The notes under the pieces: model-generated
The model's input: the letters and a program-made list of their open reading frames with translations, nothing else
What the model was told of the DNA's origin: nothing
Databases searched by the model: none
Assembly (NCBI GenBank): GCA_964643725.1
Contig: CAZXTL010000026.1
Span: forward strand, 1 to 30,615
DNA: 30,615 bases
Reading direction: 5' to 3'
Source: DYQY01 sp964643725
Lineage (GTDB): Bacteria; Margulisbacteria; Riflemargulisbacteria; GWF2-35-9; DYQY01
Part shown: in pieces, positions 13,876 to 22,083 of the stretch
Numbering within the stretch: position 1 is the first letter of the stretch
Layout: each line of letters starts with the position of its first letter
Translations under genes and position numbers: made by a program

Positions 13876-14589
13876 ATGCCCTATGCACCGTTTGGAGCCC
13901 ATGATGATCACTTCGGAATCCTCGCCATTGTCAACGGCGGCGACACCATCGCGGACTGCCTGACCCTGATCAGCGCCCCGAAAAACAACATCGCCAAGTC
14001 AAGCGTCTATGCGCAGGACGAGAACGGCGACAACGCGGCATTGACCGTGTACGGCGCTCCTACCACGATGTTTGAGGCGTCTAACGTTTTCCACGTAACG
14101 TCCGGCTCGTTCAACTTGAACCTGCTCAAGGTCGGCTTTGTGGCGTCCGGCAAGGCGATTACCAGCATCGACGTTAAAACGAGCAACGGCGGATGGCCGG
14201 AAATCACCGTCACCGGCCGGCTCGGGTGCATCGACCCCGCCACGCTCAAGACGTACACCCTTCCCGACATCACGATCACGGGCAAAAAGGCCGCGCAGCC
14301 TATTGGCTTTACAGTCACAGCCGGCTGCAAGCTCACGGGCTCGGGTCTCACGGCGTCCGTTGACTTTGCCGAGGTTACCAATGGCGAGGGCGTCCCCGTG
14401 GCTCACGATGTCAGCGGCGGAACGCTGTCCGGCTCTGGCGACTTTGTTGCCGTCACCGCTACCCCCGCATGGGCTGTCACGCTTTCCGGCGCGACTGCCA
14501 CGAAAGCCCCCGGCAACGAGGGTCCGCAAGCTGCGTATGACACCGGCAGCGGCTCGTGGGAGAAGATGCTCGCGGTTGACGTAGCCTAA
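13876..14589 (+). CDS. Major tail (tube) protein
   Basis: ATG 13876 follows AAAGGA. The 237-aa beta-rich protein has alternating strands in the N-terminal two thirds (FEASNVFHVTSGSFNL, GWPEITVTGRLGC) and a C-terminal Ig-like part (GTLSGSGDFVAVTATPAWAVTLSG). The gene order (terminator, tube, assembly gene, tape measure) marks it as the tube protein that forms the hexameric rings of the siphophage tail. Confidence 0.65.
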   Translation: MPYAPFGAHDDHFGILAIVNGGDTIADCLTLISAPKNNIAKSSVYAQDENGDNAALTVYGAPTTMFEASNVFHVTSGSFNLNLLKVGFVASGKAITSIDVKTSNGGWPEITVTGRLGCIDPATLKTYTLPDITITGKKAAQPIGFTVTAGCKLTGSGLTASVDFAEVTNGEGVPVAHDVSGGTLSGSGDFVAVTATPAWAVTLSGATATKAPGNEGPQAAYDTGSGSWEKMLAVDVA

Positions 14590-14610
14590 CCAAACACGGA
14601 GGGGGACGCC

Positions 14611-15303
14611 GTGGAACATGGCAGACTAAGCGGACTGGCAGAGGTGGAGATTGACGCGCTTATTGCGGACGGCATTCAGCCGACCCCCCGCGATATCGTG
14701 TTGATCAACGCCCTTGCCTGGAACGTGGAAACGCCGGACCATCGGCGGGCCATGTCTCGCGGCACCCCCGTCAATGTCAACGGCGTCAGCCTTTGGCCTT
14801 TAACCCTCGCGTCTCATGCATGGTACAGGCGCGTCGGGTGCAACTTTCGGGGCGGCGTGTTCGGGTGTTCGCTCATCAGCCAGGACTCCATGCGCCTTTT
14901 CGCGCTTGCCTATGCAATGGCGTTCGGGCGGTCTCGCGTGTTTGAGTCCGGCGCAACATGGTCCGCAATCGCTGCATGGGCGGTTTCCCTGCCCGTCCGC
15001 AGCGAGGAGCTTGTTGAAGCCGTCTCGCAGATTATCGAACAGGACCAGGAGCCGGAAGATCCGCCAAGCCCGAACGCCAAACCCATGAGTGCCGGGGCTT
15101 TGAGCGCATTCCTCGTTGCCCGAGCAGGGGGCTCGCCTGAAATGTGGGAGCGCTACGTTTCCGGATCATACGTTTCGACGATGTTCAATGCCGTCCTTGA
15201 GCAGGCGCGTGCGGATGGCGACAAGGGCCATGATCCGGCGTATCTGCGGGCCAATCGGGCGCTAGGCTGGTATTGCGAGCGCATCCGAAAGAGGGGCAAG
15301 TAA
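14611..15303 (+). CDS. Tail assembly protein upstream of tape measure, 230 aa
   Basis: GTG 14611 follows GGAGGGGG at good spacing. The product is mostly helical, with an internal Pro/Asp-rich linker (EQDQEPEDPPSPNAKP) and a C-terminal helix ending YCERIRKRGK. Its position matches tail-assembly chaperones (lambda G/GT), but it is a single frame, and I see no obvious slippery site or alternate-frame extension. The function is positional inference. Its stop shares a base with the tape measure ATG. Confidence 0.5.
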   Translation: MEHGRLSGLAEVEIDALIADGIQPTPRDIVLINALAWNVETPDHRRAMSRGTPVNVNGVSLWPLTLASHAWYRRVGCNFRGGVFGCSLISQDSMRLFALAYAMAFGRSRVFESGATWSAIAAWAVSLPVRSEELVEAVSQIIEQDQEPEDPPSPNAKPMSAGALSAFLVARAGGSPEMWERYVSGSYVSTMFNAVLEQARADGDKGHDPAYLRANRALGWYCERIRKRGK

Positions 15304-16997
15304 TGGCAAGCAAGACCGTAGAAGTCATTCTCAAGGCCAAAAACATGATGGCCGGCGGCATTGCCAGCGCCGGGGCGTCATTAAAGTCTTTCGGGTCCGG
15401 CCTGTACGATTTCGGCAAAAAGGCAGCGGTCGGCATTATTGCAATGGGGACGGCGATTGCAGGCTTCGCACTCAAGGCCGTTTCCGCATACGCCGAATCC
15501 GAAAAGGCAGTCAAACAGCTTTCGAGCGCTTTTTCCGTCAACGGGGATGAGGTCGAAAAGAATGTAGAGGCATCAAAGCGCATTGCGGCGGCGATACAGG
15601 ACGAGACAGGCGCGTCCGATGATGCCACGATTGCCACAATGGCCCGCCTGCGGATGCTTGGCGTTATGCCTGCGGCTCTTGAGGCGGCGGCAAAGGGCGT
15701 GATTGCTCTGCGTTCGGCGGGTCTTGACGAGGCAGCAGCAACAAAAGCCGTTGCGCAGGCTCACGCTGGAAACTTTGCGGCGCTTTCCAAGGCAATCCCC
15801 GCCCTGAAAAACGCGACAAGCGAATCCGAAAAGGCGCGGCTTGTAAACGACTTCCTGACCAAGGGCTATCAGGCGCAAAAGGATGAGCTTCACACGGTCA
15901 GCGGCTCATGGGGATTGCTCAAGGAGCGAGTGGGGGACGTGTGGGAAGAGATTGGCGCGGTCATCGCGCAGAATGACGGCTTGCAGAAAATGCTTGATGC
16001 GGCGGGCGATGCGGTCAAGCGGTTTGGGGAGCGGATCGCCGAATGGGCCGGCGCGGGCGGAGTGCAAAAGCTGACCGCTGGCGTCCTGACTTTCGCGGAA
16101 AACGCCCGCCATTCGTGGAATGAGATTCGGCTCGCGTTCGACCTTGTTTCCTCGTTTATCGCGGACGCATGGGGGACATCCGTAAAGTACATGGGCAACG
16201 TGGTCGGAGCGCTGAAAAACAAGATTGTCGCTGACTTCACGTTTATCAAGGATTTTGCGATCGCGCAGTTTGAGAAGATTAAGCATCCGTTTTCCGAATT
16301 CAAGCCGCCCTCAATGCAGCCCTCTATCGACGCGGCAAAAAAGTATTTCGCGGCGCTGAAAGGCGACGGCGCGAAAGTCACAACGGCAATGGACGCTACC
16401 TATGCGGCCATCGAAGCAGAGGCAACGCGGCACGCGGAACGCCTTGCCAAGATCGAAGCCGATAAGGTCAGGGCCATTGAGGAGAACGGCAAGAAGCAGG
16501 TAGAGGCTACAAAGGCGGTTGCGCAACAGATCAATGTTGCCGTTGTCAACGACCTTGCGGCACGGCAAAAGGCATGGGTGGCTGGCGAAAAGAATCAGGC
16601 CGATAAACTCAAGGCCGAGATTGAAGCGGAAAAGGCAGCGCTTGAGGAAAAGAAGAAGCTCGCTGCTATGCGGGTCAACGACTTCATTAAGGATGCGCAG
16701 GGCAAGAAGGATGAAGCAAAGGCGCTTGTTGACGATCAAAAGGCAGCGGACAGGCTGCGGGCGAAACAGGCTCGCATGGACGAGCGCGGCGGGGCAAACA
16801 AGCTGAGCAAGCGCGACCAGGAGCGGCTCGCGGCGGCGAATGCCATCAGGGACGCACAGAACGGAATAAACCCGGCAGCGGCGGCGATAGAGGCCAAGGA
16901 GCGGCGGCTTGAGGCGCTACAGGTCAAGATCGAGGAGCACACAAAGATCATGGCCGATAAACTTTCCGGCAACTTGGAATTTGGAGGAGCTCAATAA
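15303..16997 (+). CDS. Tail tape measure protein
   Basis: The 564-aa protein begins ASKTVEVILKAKN, then has Gly/Ala-rich amphipathic segments with a hydrophobic stretch (VGIIAMGTAIAGFAL, about 42-56), a region like other tape measures (DDATIATMARLRMLGV, then GNFAALSKAIPALKNATSE), and a very long Ala/Lys/Glu coiled coil from about 360 to the end. By the usual 0.15 nm per residue the tail would be about 85 nm long. ATG 15303 shares its A with the upstream stop TAA. Confidence 0.85.
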   Translation: MASKTVEVILKAKNMMAGGIASAGASLKSFGSGLYDFGKKAAVGIIAMGTAIAGFALKAVSAYAESEKAVKQLSSAFSVNGDEVEKNVEASKRIAAAIQDETGASDDATIATMARLRMLGVMPAALEAAAKGVIALRSAGLDEAAATKAVAQAHAGNFAALSKAIPALKNATSESEKARLVNDFLTKGYQAQKDELHTVSGSWGLLKERVGDVWEEIGAVIAQNDGLQKMLDAAGDAVKRFGERIAEWAGAGGVQKLTAGVLTFAENARHSWNEIRLAFDLVSSFIADAWGTSVKYMGNVVGALKNKIVADFTFIKDFAIAQFEKIKHPFSEFKPPSMQPSIDAAKKYFAALKGDGAKVTTAMDATYAAIEAEATRHAERLAKIEADKVRAIEENGKKQVEATKAVAQQINVAVVNDLAARQKAWVAGEKNQADKLKAEIEAEKAALEEKKKLAAMRVNDFIKDAQGKKDEAKALVDDQKAADRLRAKQARMDERGGANKLSKRDQERLAAANAIRDAQNGINPAAAAIEAKERRLEALQVKIEEHTKIMADKLSGNLEFGGAQ

Positions 16998-17302
16998 TGG
17001 CCCTCGCATCATCAGTCACAGGCGCTGGGATTTTGGTTTCAAGCGAAGCCACGGCAAGCGACTACTACCTTTTCACGGCGGCTGGTAGCACGATTCATTG
17101 GCGCACAACCATTTCCCGCAGCGTGAGCGAATGGGTTGCCCTGACCAAATCAGCCGCCGAAACATGGCTTGCAGGCGGGACTGGCGTTGAATACGCAGCC
17201 GGCGAATCCCGCTCCATTTCCGAAACCAACCGCGTCCTCCACTCCTACAAAGCCACGTCAACGATTGAAACCAAAACAACCGAAGTCATCCCGCCCGCGT
17301 AA
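16997..17302 (+). CDS. Small tail-operon protein, 101 aa
   Basis: ATG 16997 follows GGAGGAG and shares a base with the tape measure stop. The product is Ser/Thr/Ala-rich, predicted mainly beta with a short helix (EWVALTKSAAETWLAGG). No family is recognised; by position it may be a distal tail component or accessory to the next exported protein. Confidence 0.6.
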   Translation: MALASSVTGAGILVSSEATASDYYLFTAAGSTIHWRTTISRSVSEWVALTKSAAETWLAGGTGVEYAAGESRSISETNRVLHSYKATSTIETKTTEVIPPA

Positions 17303-17311
17303 AGGAACCGC

Positions 17312-18532
17312 ATGAAAGCTGCATTTATCTTTGCCTTGCTCGCCTGTTCCGCGCTTGCCGACCCGTTCGCGCAACGCATCCGGTGCGACATCAACGACGA
17401 CCAGGAAGCCGCCGCCAAGCTCAAGACTATGCGGTGGATTCAAGGCAGCACGCCCCTTGTCCGGTTTGACGTGTATGAGAACGGCGCGGAATCGCAGGCG
17501 ACAAACGCCGTGCAAGCCGTCCTCATTTTCGGGGCAAGCGCCAATGCGACCAATTACGTTTGCGTCACCAACAGCGGCACGGCGGGCAATGGCTACCTTG
17601 TCCAACTGCCCACGGTGGGAACCAACAGCGCCGGCTCGGCATGGTGGTACACCGTCTATTTCCAGCGGGGCGGCTATCGTTACTGGACAGGCTCGGGAGA
17701 CCTTTACATTGAAGCGACAACCAGCACGGCGGAAGACGGGCTTGTGTGGCAACCCATCACGGGGGCGGCTGCTTTGACGGCGCACAATACGAACGGCGCG
17801 GCTCATGCGGACATCAGGGCTATGGCAACCAACACAACCGACCAGACCGCCCGCACTGACGCCACCAACGCTCTCGCGCAAGCCCTCACCGCCCTATCCG
17901 TCGCCCTCTCCAAAGCCTCGCCTGCCGACGCATCCAACATCGTTGCCGCCTTCGTTTCCTCATGGGCTCCCACCGGCTCCGTGTCCCATGCGACCACGGC
18001 AGGCGGCATTGAAATCGACAACGGCAATCTAAGGTTCACGCTCGCGGGCGATGTGTTCACGGTGATCAAGACGACGAATACGACCAGCGTGATTGTGACG
18101 GAGACAAACGGGGTCGGGTACAATGGGCCTGCGAAAGGTTTAATTTGGACGGGTCCGCCGTCTTTTAACGAAAACATTTTTATTTGGCCGATGGTGGATT
18201 ACGCGGTCCTTCAACAAGGGAGTGAATTTTTTGAATTTGACGGACCTCTTGACGTTGATGTTTCTGATGGCGTTGTTGCCAATCACGGATGGACCGGCGT
18301 TGCAGGCGGTTGGTTCGCGCCGAAATATGGCCCGTCTTACGGAACGATGAAACTTGACTGGAAAACCCACACCACCACCAACATCTACAACCTCGCCAGC
18401 TTCATGACCAACGGGCAACCGCATACGGTCACGTTCACCAACCTGACCACGATGGCGGATGGGAAGCTCGGGGGTACGAATGGGGTTTACTGGACTAGGA
18501 ATTCAACGAACTACTGGGTGCTCCTGCCTTGA
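17312..18532 (+). CDS. Exported tail/baseplate-like protein, 406 aa
   Basis: ATG 17312 follows AAAGGAAC. The N-terminus is a Sec signal peptide (MKAAFIFALLACSALA, cleavage before DPF). Residues 40-160 (GSTPLVRFDVYENG and following strands) resemble the N-terminal domain of phage baseplate upper proteins. A Thr/Asn/Ala linker (TNTTDQTARTDATNALAQAL) leads to a beta-rich C-terminal domain ending NYWVLLP. It would be a receptor-binding or baseplate protein by position; the signal peptide is unexpected for that. Its end overlaps the next TTG start. Confidence 0.6.
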   Translation: MKAAFIFALLACSALADPFAQRIRCDINDDQEAAAKLKTMRWIQGSTPLVRFDVYENGAESQATNAVQAVLIFGASANATNYVCVTNSGTAGNGYLVQLPTVGTNSAGSAWWYTVYFQRGGYRYWTGSGDLYIEATTSTAEDGLVWQPITGAAALTAHNTNGAAHADIRAMATNTTDQTARTDATNALAQALTALSVALSKASPADASNIVAAFVSSWAPTGSVSHATTAGGIEIDNGNLRFTLAGDVFTVIKTTNTTSVIVTETNGVGYNGPAKGLIWTGPPSFNENIFIWPMVDYAVLQQGSEFFEFDGPLDVDVSDGVVANHGWTGVAGGWFAPKYGPSYGTMKLDWKTHTTTNIYNLASFMTNGQPHTVTFTNLTTMADGKLGGTNGVYWTRNSTNYWVLLP

Positions 18533-19338
18533 AACACTTCCTCGCCATCCTTACATTGACCCTTGCCCTGTGTAACGCTCACGGAGCGGACGTGGCGCTC
18601 GGTCGCTATTCCGACCTGACATGGACGGGGACGGGCGCGGATAGGGTTGCGGTGTGGTCAAGCGGGGACGCAGACGTAACCGCTGGCCTTATCGCCCGCT
18701 GGATTCTGTCTGAAGGCACCGGCACAACTGCGGCTGACTCCATCGGCACGAATACCGCCTATTTCGTGGACTCCCCCGTCTGGACCAATCGGGCGGCGGG
18801 CAAGGGCGGACTGCGGTTTGACGGCATCAACGACACGCTCCGAAGCTCTACGGTACGCCTCAATTCGACGAACATAATCACGCTCGCGTTTTGGATGAAC
18901 TGGCTTACCTATGCGAACAACGATGATATTGCTTTTGAGTATGGACCGAATGGAAATGGTCAAAACGCATTCGCCGTTAATCCGAACTCTTCAAGCCCGT
19001 CCGGTAAATTCGTCGTTTCAATGTCGGGTACGGGCGGGCGGTATAACGGACTTGCGCTTGACCGGCCATCGTCGGGGACTTGGCGGCACTATACCCTGAT
19101 TGCCAACCGGACAACCGGCACTAATTTGGGCTGGACGGCGTACATTAACGGCGTTCTGACAAACGGCGTTCAGGCCACGTTTTCCAACCTGAGCAACGAG
19201 AACTTTTCCGCTACCAGCTTTGGGCTGTTCATGGGAAGCCGGTCGGGCAACCTCTATGGAAACTGCGCCCTTCAGGACGTGCGTCTTTACAATCGCGCCC
19301 TGTCGAGCAACGAAGCGTGGAGCATCAGTCGCCAATGA
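18529..19338 (+). CDS. Exported LamG / concanavalin-like lectin-domain protein
   Basis: TTG 18529 overlaps the previous stop. A signal peptide (MKHFLAILTLTLALCNAHG) precedes a LamG/concanavalin A-like jelly roll: GLIARWILSEGTGTTAADS, then GLRFDGINDTL, ITLAFWMNW, TLIANRTTG and the family-typical end VRLYNRALSSNEA. Such domains bind carbohydrates and occur in phage tail fibres and in secreted proteins. It could bind host or environmental glycans. TTG is a rare start; the codon overlap and signal peptide beginning directly there support it. Confidence 0.75.
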   Translation: MKHFLAILTLTLALCNAHGADVALGRYSDLTWTGTGADRVAVWSSGDADVTAGLIARWILSEGTGTTAADSIGTNTAYFVDSPVWTNRAAGKGGLRFDGINDTLRSSTVRLNSTNIITLAFWMNWLTYANNDDIAFEYGPNGNGQNAFAVNPNSSSPSGKFVVSMSGTGGRYNGLALDRPSSGTWRHYTLIANRTTGTNLGWTAYINGVLTNGVQATFSNLSNENFSATSFGLFMGSRSGNLYGNCALQDVRLYNRALSSNEAWSISRQ

Positions 19339-19538
19339 CAAACACAATCGCCACCCCCACCCGCAAGCGCATCCTCCGCGTGTCCCTCCCATGCGTGATC
19401 GTTGCGGTGTTGGGGGCTTTACTTTCGGGGTGCGTCCAAAAGTATTACACCGTGAATCAGTACGGGGTGAACACCGTGGGCGCGGAAGTGCTCAAGGAAT
19501 ACGAGATTACCCCCACAGTGAAAGCGAGTTTGAAATGA
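19335..19538 (+). CDS. Small lipoprotein, 67 aa
   Basis: ATG 19335 overlaps the previous stop. A basic N-terminus (TPTRKRILR) is followed by a hydrophobic stretch and the lipobox LLSGC, after which 33 mature residues remain. Phage lipoproteins of this size act as outer spanins in lysis or as superinfection-exclusion proteins. With no partner inner spanin visible, neither role is favoured. It implies a host that lipidates proteins. Confidence 0.75.
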   Translation: MTNTIATPTRKRILRVSLPCVIVAVLGALLSGCVQKYYTVNQYGVNTVGAEVLKEYEITPTVKASLK

Positions 19539-20554
19539 TCATCGGCAAGGAACGGCTGGTTTACATCTCGGGCAAGCGCCCGTCAATCACGGCGCTGTCA
19601 GACGGGCGGCTCGTCATCGGCATGGACGAGGGCGGGATGAAGTCTTGTCCCGTGCTGGAAGAGGACGCCAAGGGGGAGTTCATCCTTGCACGCCGGCCGC
19701 GTTCCGTCAAGGGCGGGGGCGGCTTGGATGAGTTTGACGCATCGAGGGTGTACCGGACAAGCCTCGCCTCATCCGGCCTGCGGTGGGTGATGACGTTCCG
19801 GTGTGGGTGCGCGGAATGGGGAAAGCAGTACGGGCCGGGTGCCTGCAATTCGGCGCGGTCGGTGTTCCTTGGCGGGAAGCCTCTCGGGGCGGCGCGAGTG
19901 GCCTATGACTCCAAGGGCAAGCGGTACATCGTCCTATCCAAGGACGGCAACACCGTTGACCTTGACGAGAACTTGAACATCCTCGGGCGCGGGCAGTTCA
20001 AGGTGGGCGGCACGGGGGAGAAGCTGGAATTCGCGATTGCCCCGAACGGCATCCGGCACGCGGCGCTGAACGGGTGCCGTGAGTTGCCATCGCAGTACCT
20101 GTCATCCGACATGGCCCGCCCCGTGCGGTGGGCTGACTATGCCACATACCCAGATCAGGGGCCGGACGTGAGCGGGTACATGGGCATCGGACTCATGGCC
20201 CCCCGCGTGGCCGCGGTGGGTGCGGTGTTCGCAAACCGCGTCAAGGTCAACGTGATCCGCAAAGGCATCCCGTCCTATTCGGACAAGTCCCTGCTCGACC
20301 TGGGGCATGGAAGCAAGGAAGAGCGGCACGGCATCAGCTTTGCCCGTCTGGACGGCTCTCTGCGGGCGTGGTGGCGGTACGGCGGCAACGTGATGACCCG
20401 CGACATCAAAGAGGCGCAGGCTGGCACGGGCGCGGCTCAAGCGGTCTTTGCCGGGGAAATGCCTGCGGCGGTCTGGAACGAGGCTCGGAAGTCCGTTGCC
20501 GTGGCGTATTGCCGGAATGGCAGCGTGTGGGTGCGGGAAATCAAGGGGGGCTGA
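19535..20554 (+). CDS. Hypothetical beta-rich protein, 339 aa
   Basis: ATG 19535 overlaps the lipoprotein stop. The protein has repeated short strand pairs (ITALSDGRLVIGMDEGGM, ARVAYDSKGKRYIVLSKDG, LEFAIAPNGIRHAALNG, KSVAVAYCRNGSVWV) spaced like blades of a beta-propeller, with no signal peptide. One cluster CGCAEW and the GACN motif follow in the first third. I do not recognise a family. It may be a distal tail or receptor-related protein, judged by position. Confidence 0.6.
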   Translation: MIIGKERLVYISGKRPSITALSDGRLVIGMDEGGMKSCPVLEEDAKGEFILARRPRSVKGGGGLDEFDASRVYRTSLASSGLRWVMTFRCGCAEWGKQYGPGACNSARSVFLGGKPLGAARVAYDSKGKRYIVLSKDGNTVDLDENLNILGRGQFKVGGTGEKLEFAIAPNGIRHAALNGCRELPSQYLSSDMARPVRWADYATYPDQGPDVSGYMGIGLMAPRVAAVGAVFANRVKVNVIRKGIPSYSDKSLLDLGHGSKEERHGISFARLDGSLRAWWRYGGNVMTRDIKEAQAGTGAAQAVFAGEMPAAVWNEARKSVAVAYCRNGSVWVREIKGG

Positions 20555-20556
20555 TC

Positions 20557-20925
20557 ATGGGACTGATCGACATTTTAGCGAACACGGCGCAGGCCGCAAG
20601 CGATTCGGCCATGTCGCAGATTGAACAGCGCGCAAAAACCGCCGTTGATCAAGTGGCCGAGCACAAACGGTCAGATAAGCGCACGCCGTGCGGGCACATC
20701 CACTTCGACGTGGTGGAGGCCATCCAGGCGCTGTACGCTATGGGCTGCATCCCGTTTCAGACCGTCAAGGCGTTTGCCCGGATGATTATCGTTACAACCG
20801 TGGCGTCCAACCTGGTCGGCGGCGGGATAACCTACGGCGCGTTCAAGCTGTGGGAAAAACACACCGCGTCGAAAGCGCCGGCCGCATCCGAGCACCCGGC
20901 GCGCGCGTATGCGGGGCAGCCGTGA
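20557..20925 (+). CDS. Single-pass membrane protein, 122 aa, holin candidate
   Basis: ATG 20557 follows AAGGGGGG. A helical N-terminus (SAMSQIEQRAKTAVDQVAEH) is followed by one transmembrane segment near 75-100 (MIIVTTVASNLVGGGITYGA) and a hydrophilic tail. Holins are small membrane proteins near late-gene ends, but one segment and no endolysin nearby make this weak. The stop overlaps the next GTG. Confidence 0.5.
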   Translation: MGLIDILANTAQAASDSAMSQIEQRAKTAVDQVAEHKRSDKRTPCGHIHFDVVEAIQALYAMGCIPFQTVKAFARMIIVTTVASNLVGGGITYGAFKLWEKHTASKAPAASEHPARAYAGQP

Positions 20926-21482
20926 ATCCCCGCATGTCAGGCTATTTCCTTCATGAGCCCGAGGGCGTCGGGTGGGAGGCGCGGCTCTTGCCCCCGATGC
21001 ACGGCGCGGTTATGCGGTGGCGAGAGGACCAGCTCTTTGCTTTCACACTCAATGCTGATACGCCTTGCACGTTCGTCCAAGATGACGGCACGCAGATTCG
21101 CCCCTGCCTGCCGGGCGAGTCGTTCGTTTTCAATTTCGGAAGCATCCCCGCCGCCGTGCAAAAGATCATTCGCAAAGAGGGCATTGAGTACGCTTTCCAC
21201 GACCGCGCCTATGACGTGGGGTGGTTCTGGGTCAAGGCGTTCGGGGAGACGGTATGGCGGGCAACTCCCGTGAGCCGTGCCGATGCGGACGCCTTGCTGT
21301 ACACCATGTCCCGATGCACGGCAAACCCGCGTGGCAGGTTCAAGGCGGGCGCGATTTGGGCGGCAGTCAGGGCGTTCGGATGGGCGTGCGGGTACACTTC
21401 CGCGCCGGCCAAGCTGCCGGATCCGGTGCCGGTCAAGTGCGAGCCCGTTGACGTTGACGATCCGCTACCGATGGGGGTGTGA
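20922..21482 (+). CDS. DUF1353 family protein
   Basis: GTG 20922 overlaps the previous stop. The 186-aa product shows DUF1353 hallmarks: FGSIPAAVQK (72-81), YAFHDRAYD (90-98), and SRADADALLYTM (118-129). DUF1353 proteins are common in phages; the conserved His/Asp (HDRAY) and Asp residues hint at an enzyme, but the activity is unknown to me. Because no lysozyme, amidase or peptidase is seen in this genome, this gene and its membrane-protein neighbour are the only lysis candidates by position. Confidence 0.7.
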   Translation: MNPRMSGYFLHEPEGVGWEARLLPPMHGAVMRWREDQLFAFTLNADTPCTFVQDDGTQIRPCLPGESFVFNFGSIPAAVQKIIRKEGIEYAFHDRAYDVGWFWVKAFGETVWRATPVSRADADALLYTMSRCTANPRGRFKAGAIWAAVRAFGWACGYTSAPAKLPDPVPVKCEPVDVDDPLPMGV

Positions 21483-21483
21483 C

Positions 21484-22083
21484 ATGAGCAAGCAGAGTTT
21501 TTTCAAGACCGCGCCGGCACCTGGGAAGCCGCTAGCAATGGACGGCATCGCGCAGGGGCTTGTCAGCATTGACCGCGCCTTGTGCAATCTGGACGTGCAC
21601 AACGGGCATGTCGATTGGAGCAACGACTTTCCGATCATTTGCATGGATTATTACGAAGAGCACGCGGCTAGGTTTGATAGGTTTCTTCCAACTGATTACG
21701 CATGGCGACAAGTTGTTAATGAAGGATCTGTGTTTGTGTCTCATGGGCCTATCCATTGGGGCGACACCATCGTTGACGAGTCGTGGTGGACGCAGATTGG
21801 AGACGGAGCGCAAGAGGTAACTTTTCCTGAAAGCGACGGAGCCAAGTGGTTATATGTAGAGGTTCTGCTTGCATCCGCAACTGTTACCGTAAAGTTTGCC
21901 GATGACGCCAATTACCCACAACACGCCTTAAGCGACCCAGAAAACCTTGTCTTTAGATTCCCCCTCACTTTTTGGGAAAAAACGACATCCGAAGATGATC
22001 CGCCAATTACGCTAATAACAAAAACATTTTCGCTTAACCGCTATCCCGAAATCCCCGGATGGATGCCGCCGAGGTCGCCGTGA
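21484..22083 (+). CDS. Hypothetical protein, 199 aa
   Basis: ATG 21484 lies one base after the previous stop. The protein begins SKQSFFKTAPAPGKPLAMDG, continues through IDRALCNLDVHNGHVDW and a Trp-rich HWGDTIVDESWWTQIGDG, and is beta-rich after that. The second half (about 21640-22050) is more AT-rich than its neighbours. No family is recognised; a distal tail role is possible. The end overlaps the next GTG. Confidence 0.6.
   Translation: MSKQSFFKTAPAPGKPLAMDGIAQGLVSIDRALCNLDVHNGHVDWSNDFPIICMDYYEEHAARFDRFLPTDYAWRQVVNEGSVFVSHGPIHWGDTIVDESWWTQIGDGAQEVTFPESDGAKWLYVEVLLASATVTVKFADDANYPQHALSDPENLVFRFPLTFWEKTTSEDDPPITLITKTFSLNRYPEIPGWMPPRSP

Noticed and set aside
14530..15310. Programmed frameshift in a tail chaperone gene
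   Set aside because: The gene before the tape measure is a single complete frame, and I see no slippery heptamer followed by an alternate-frame extension.
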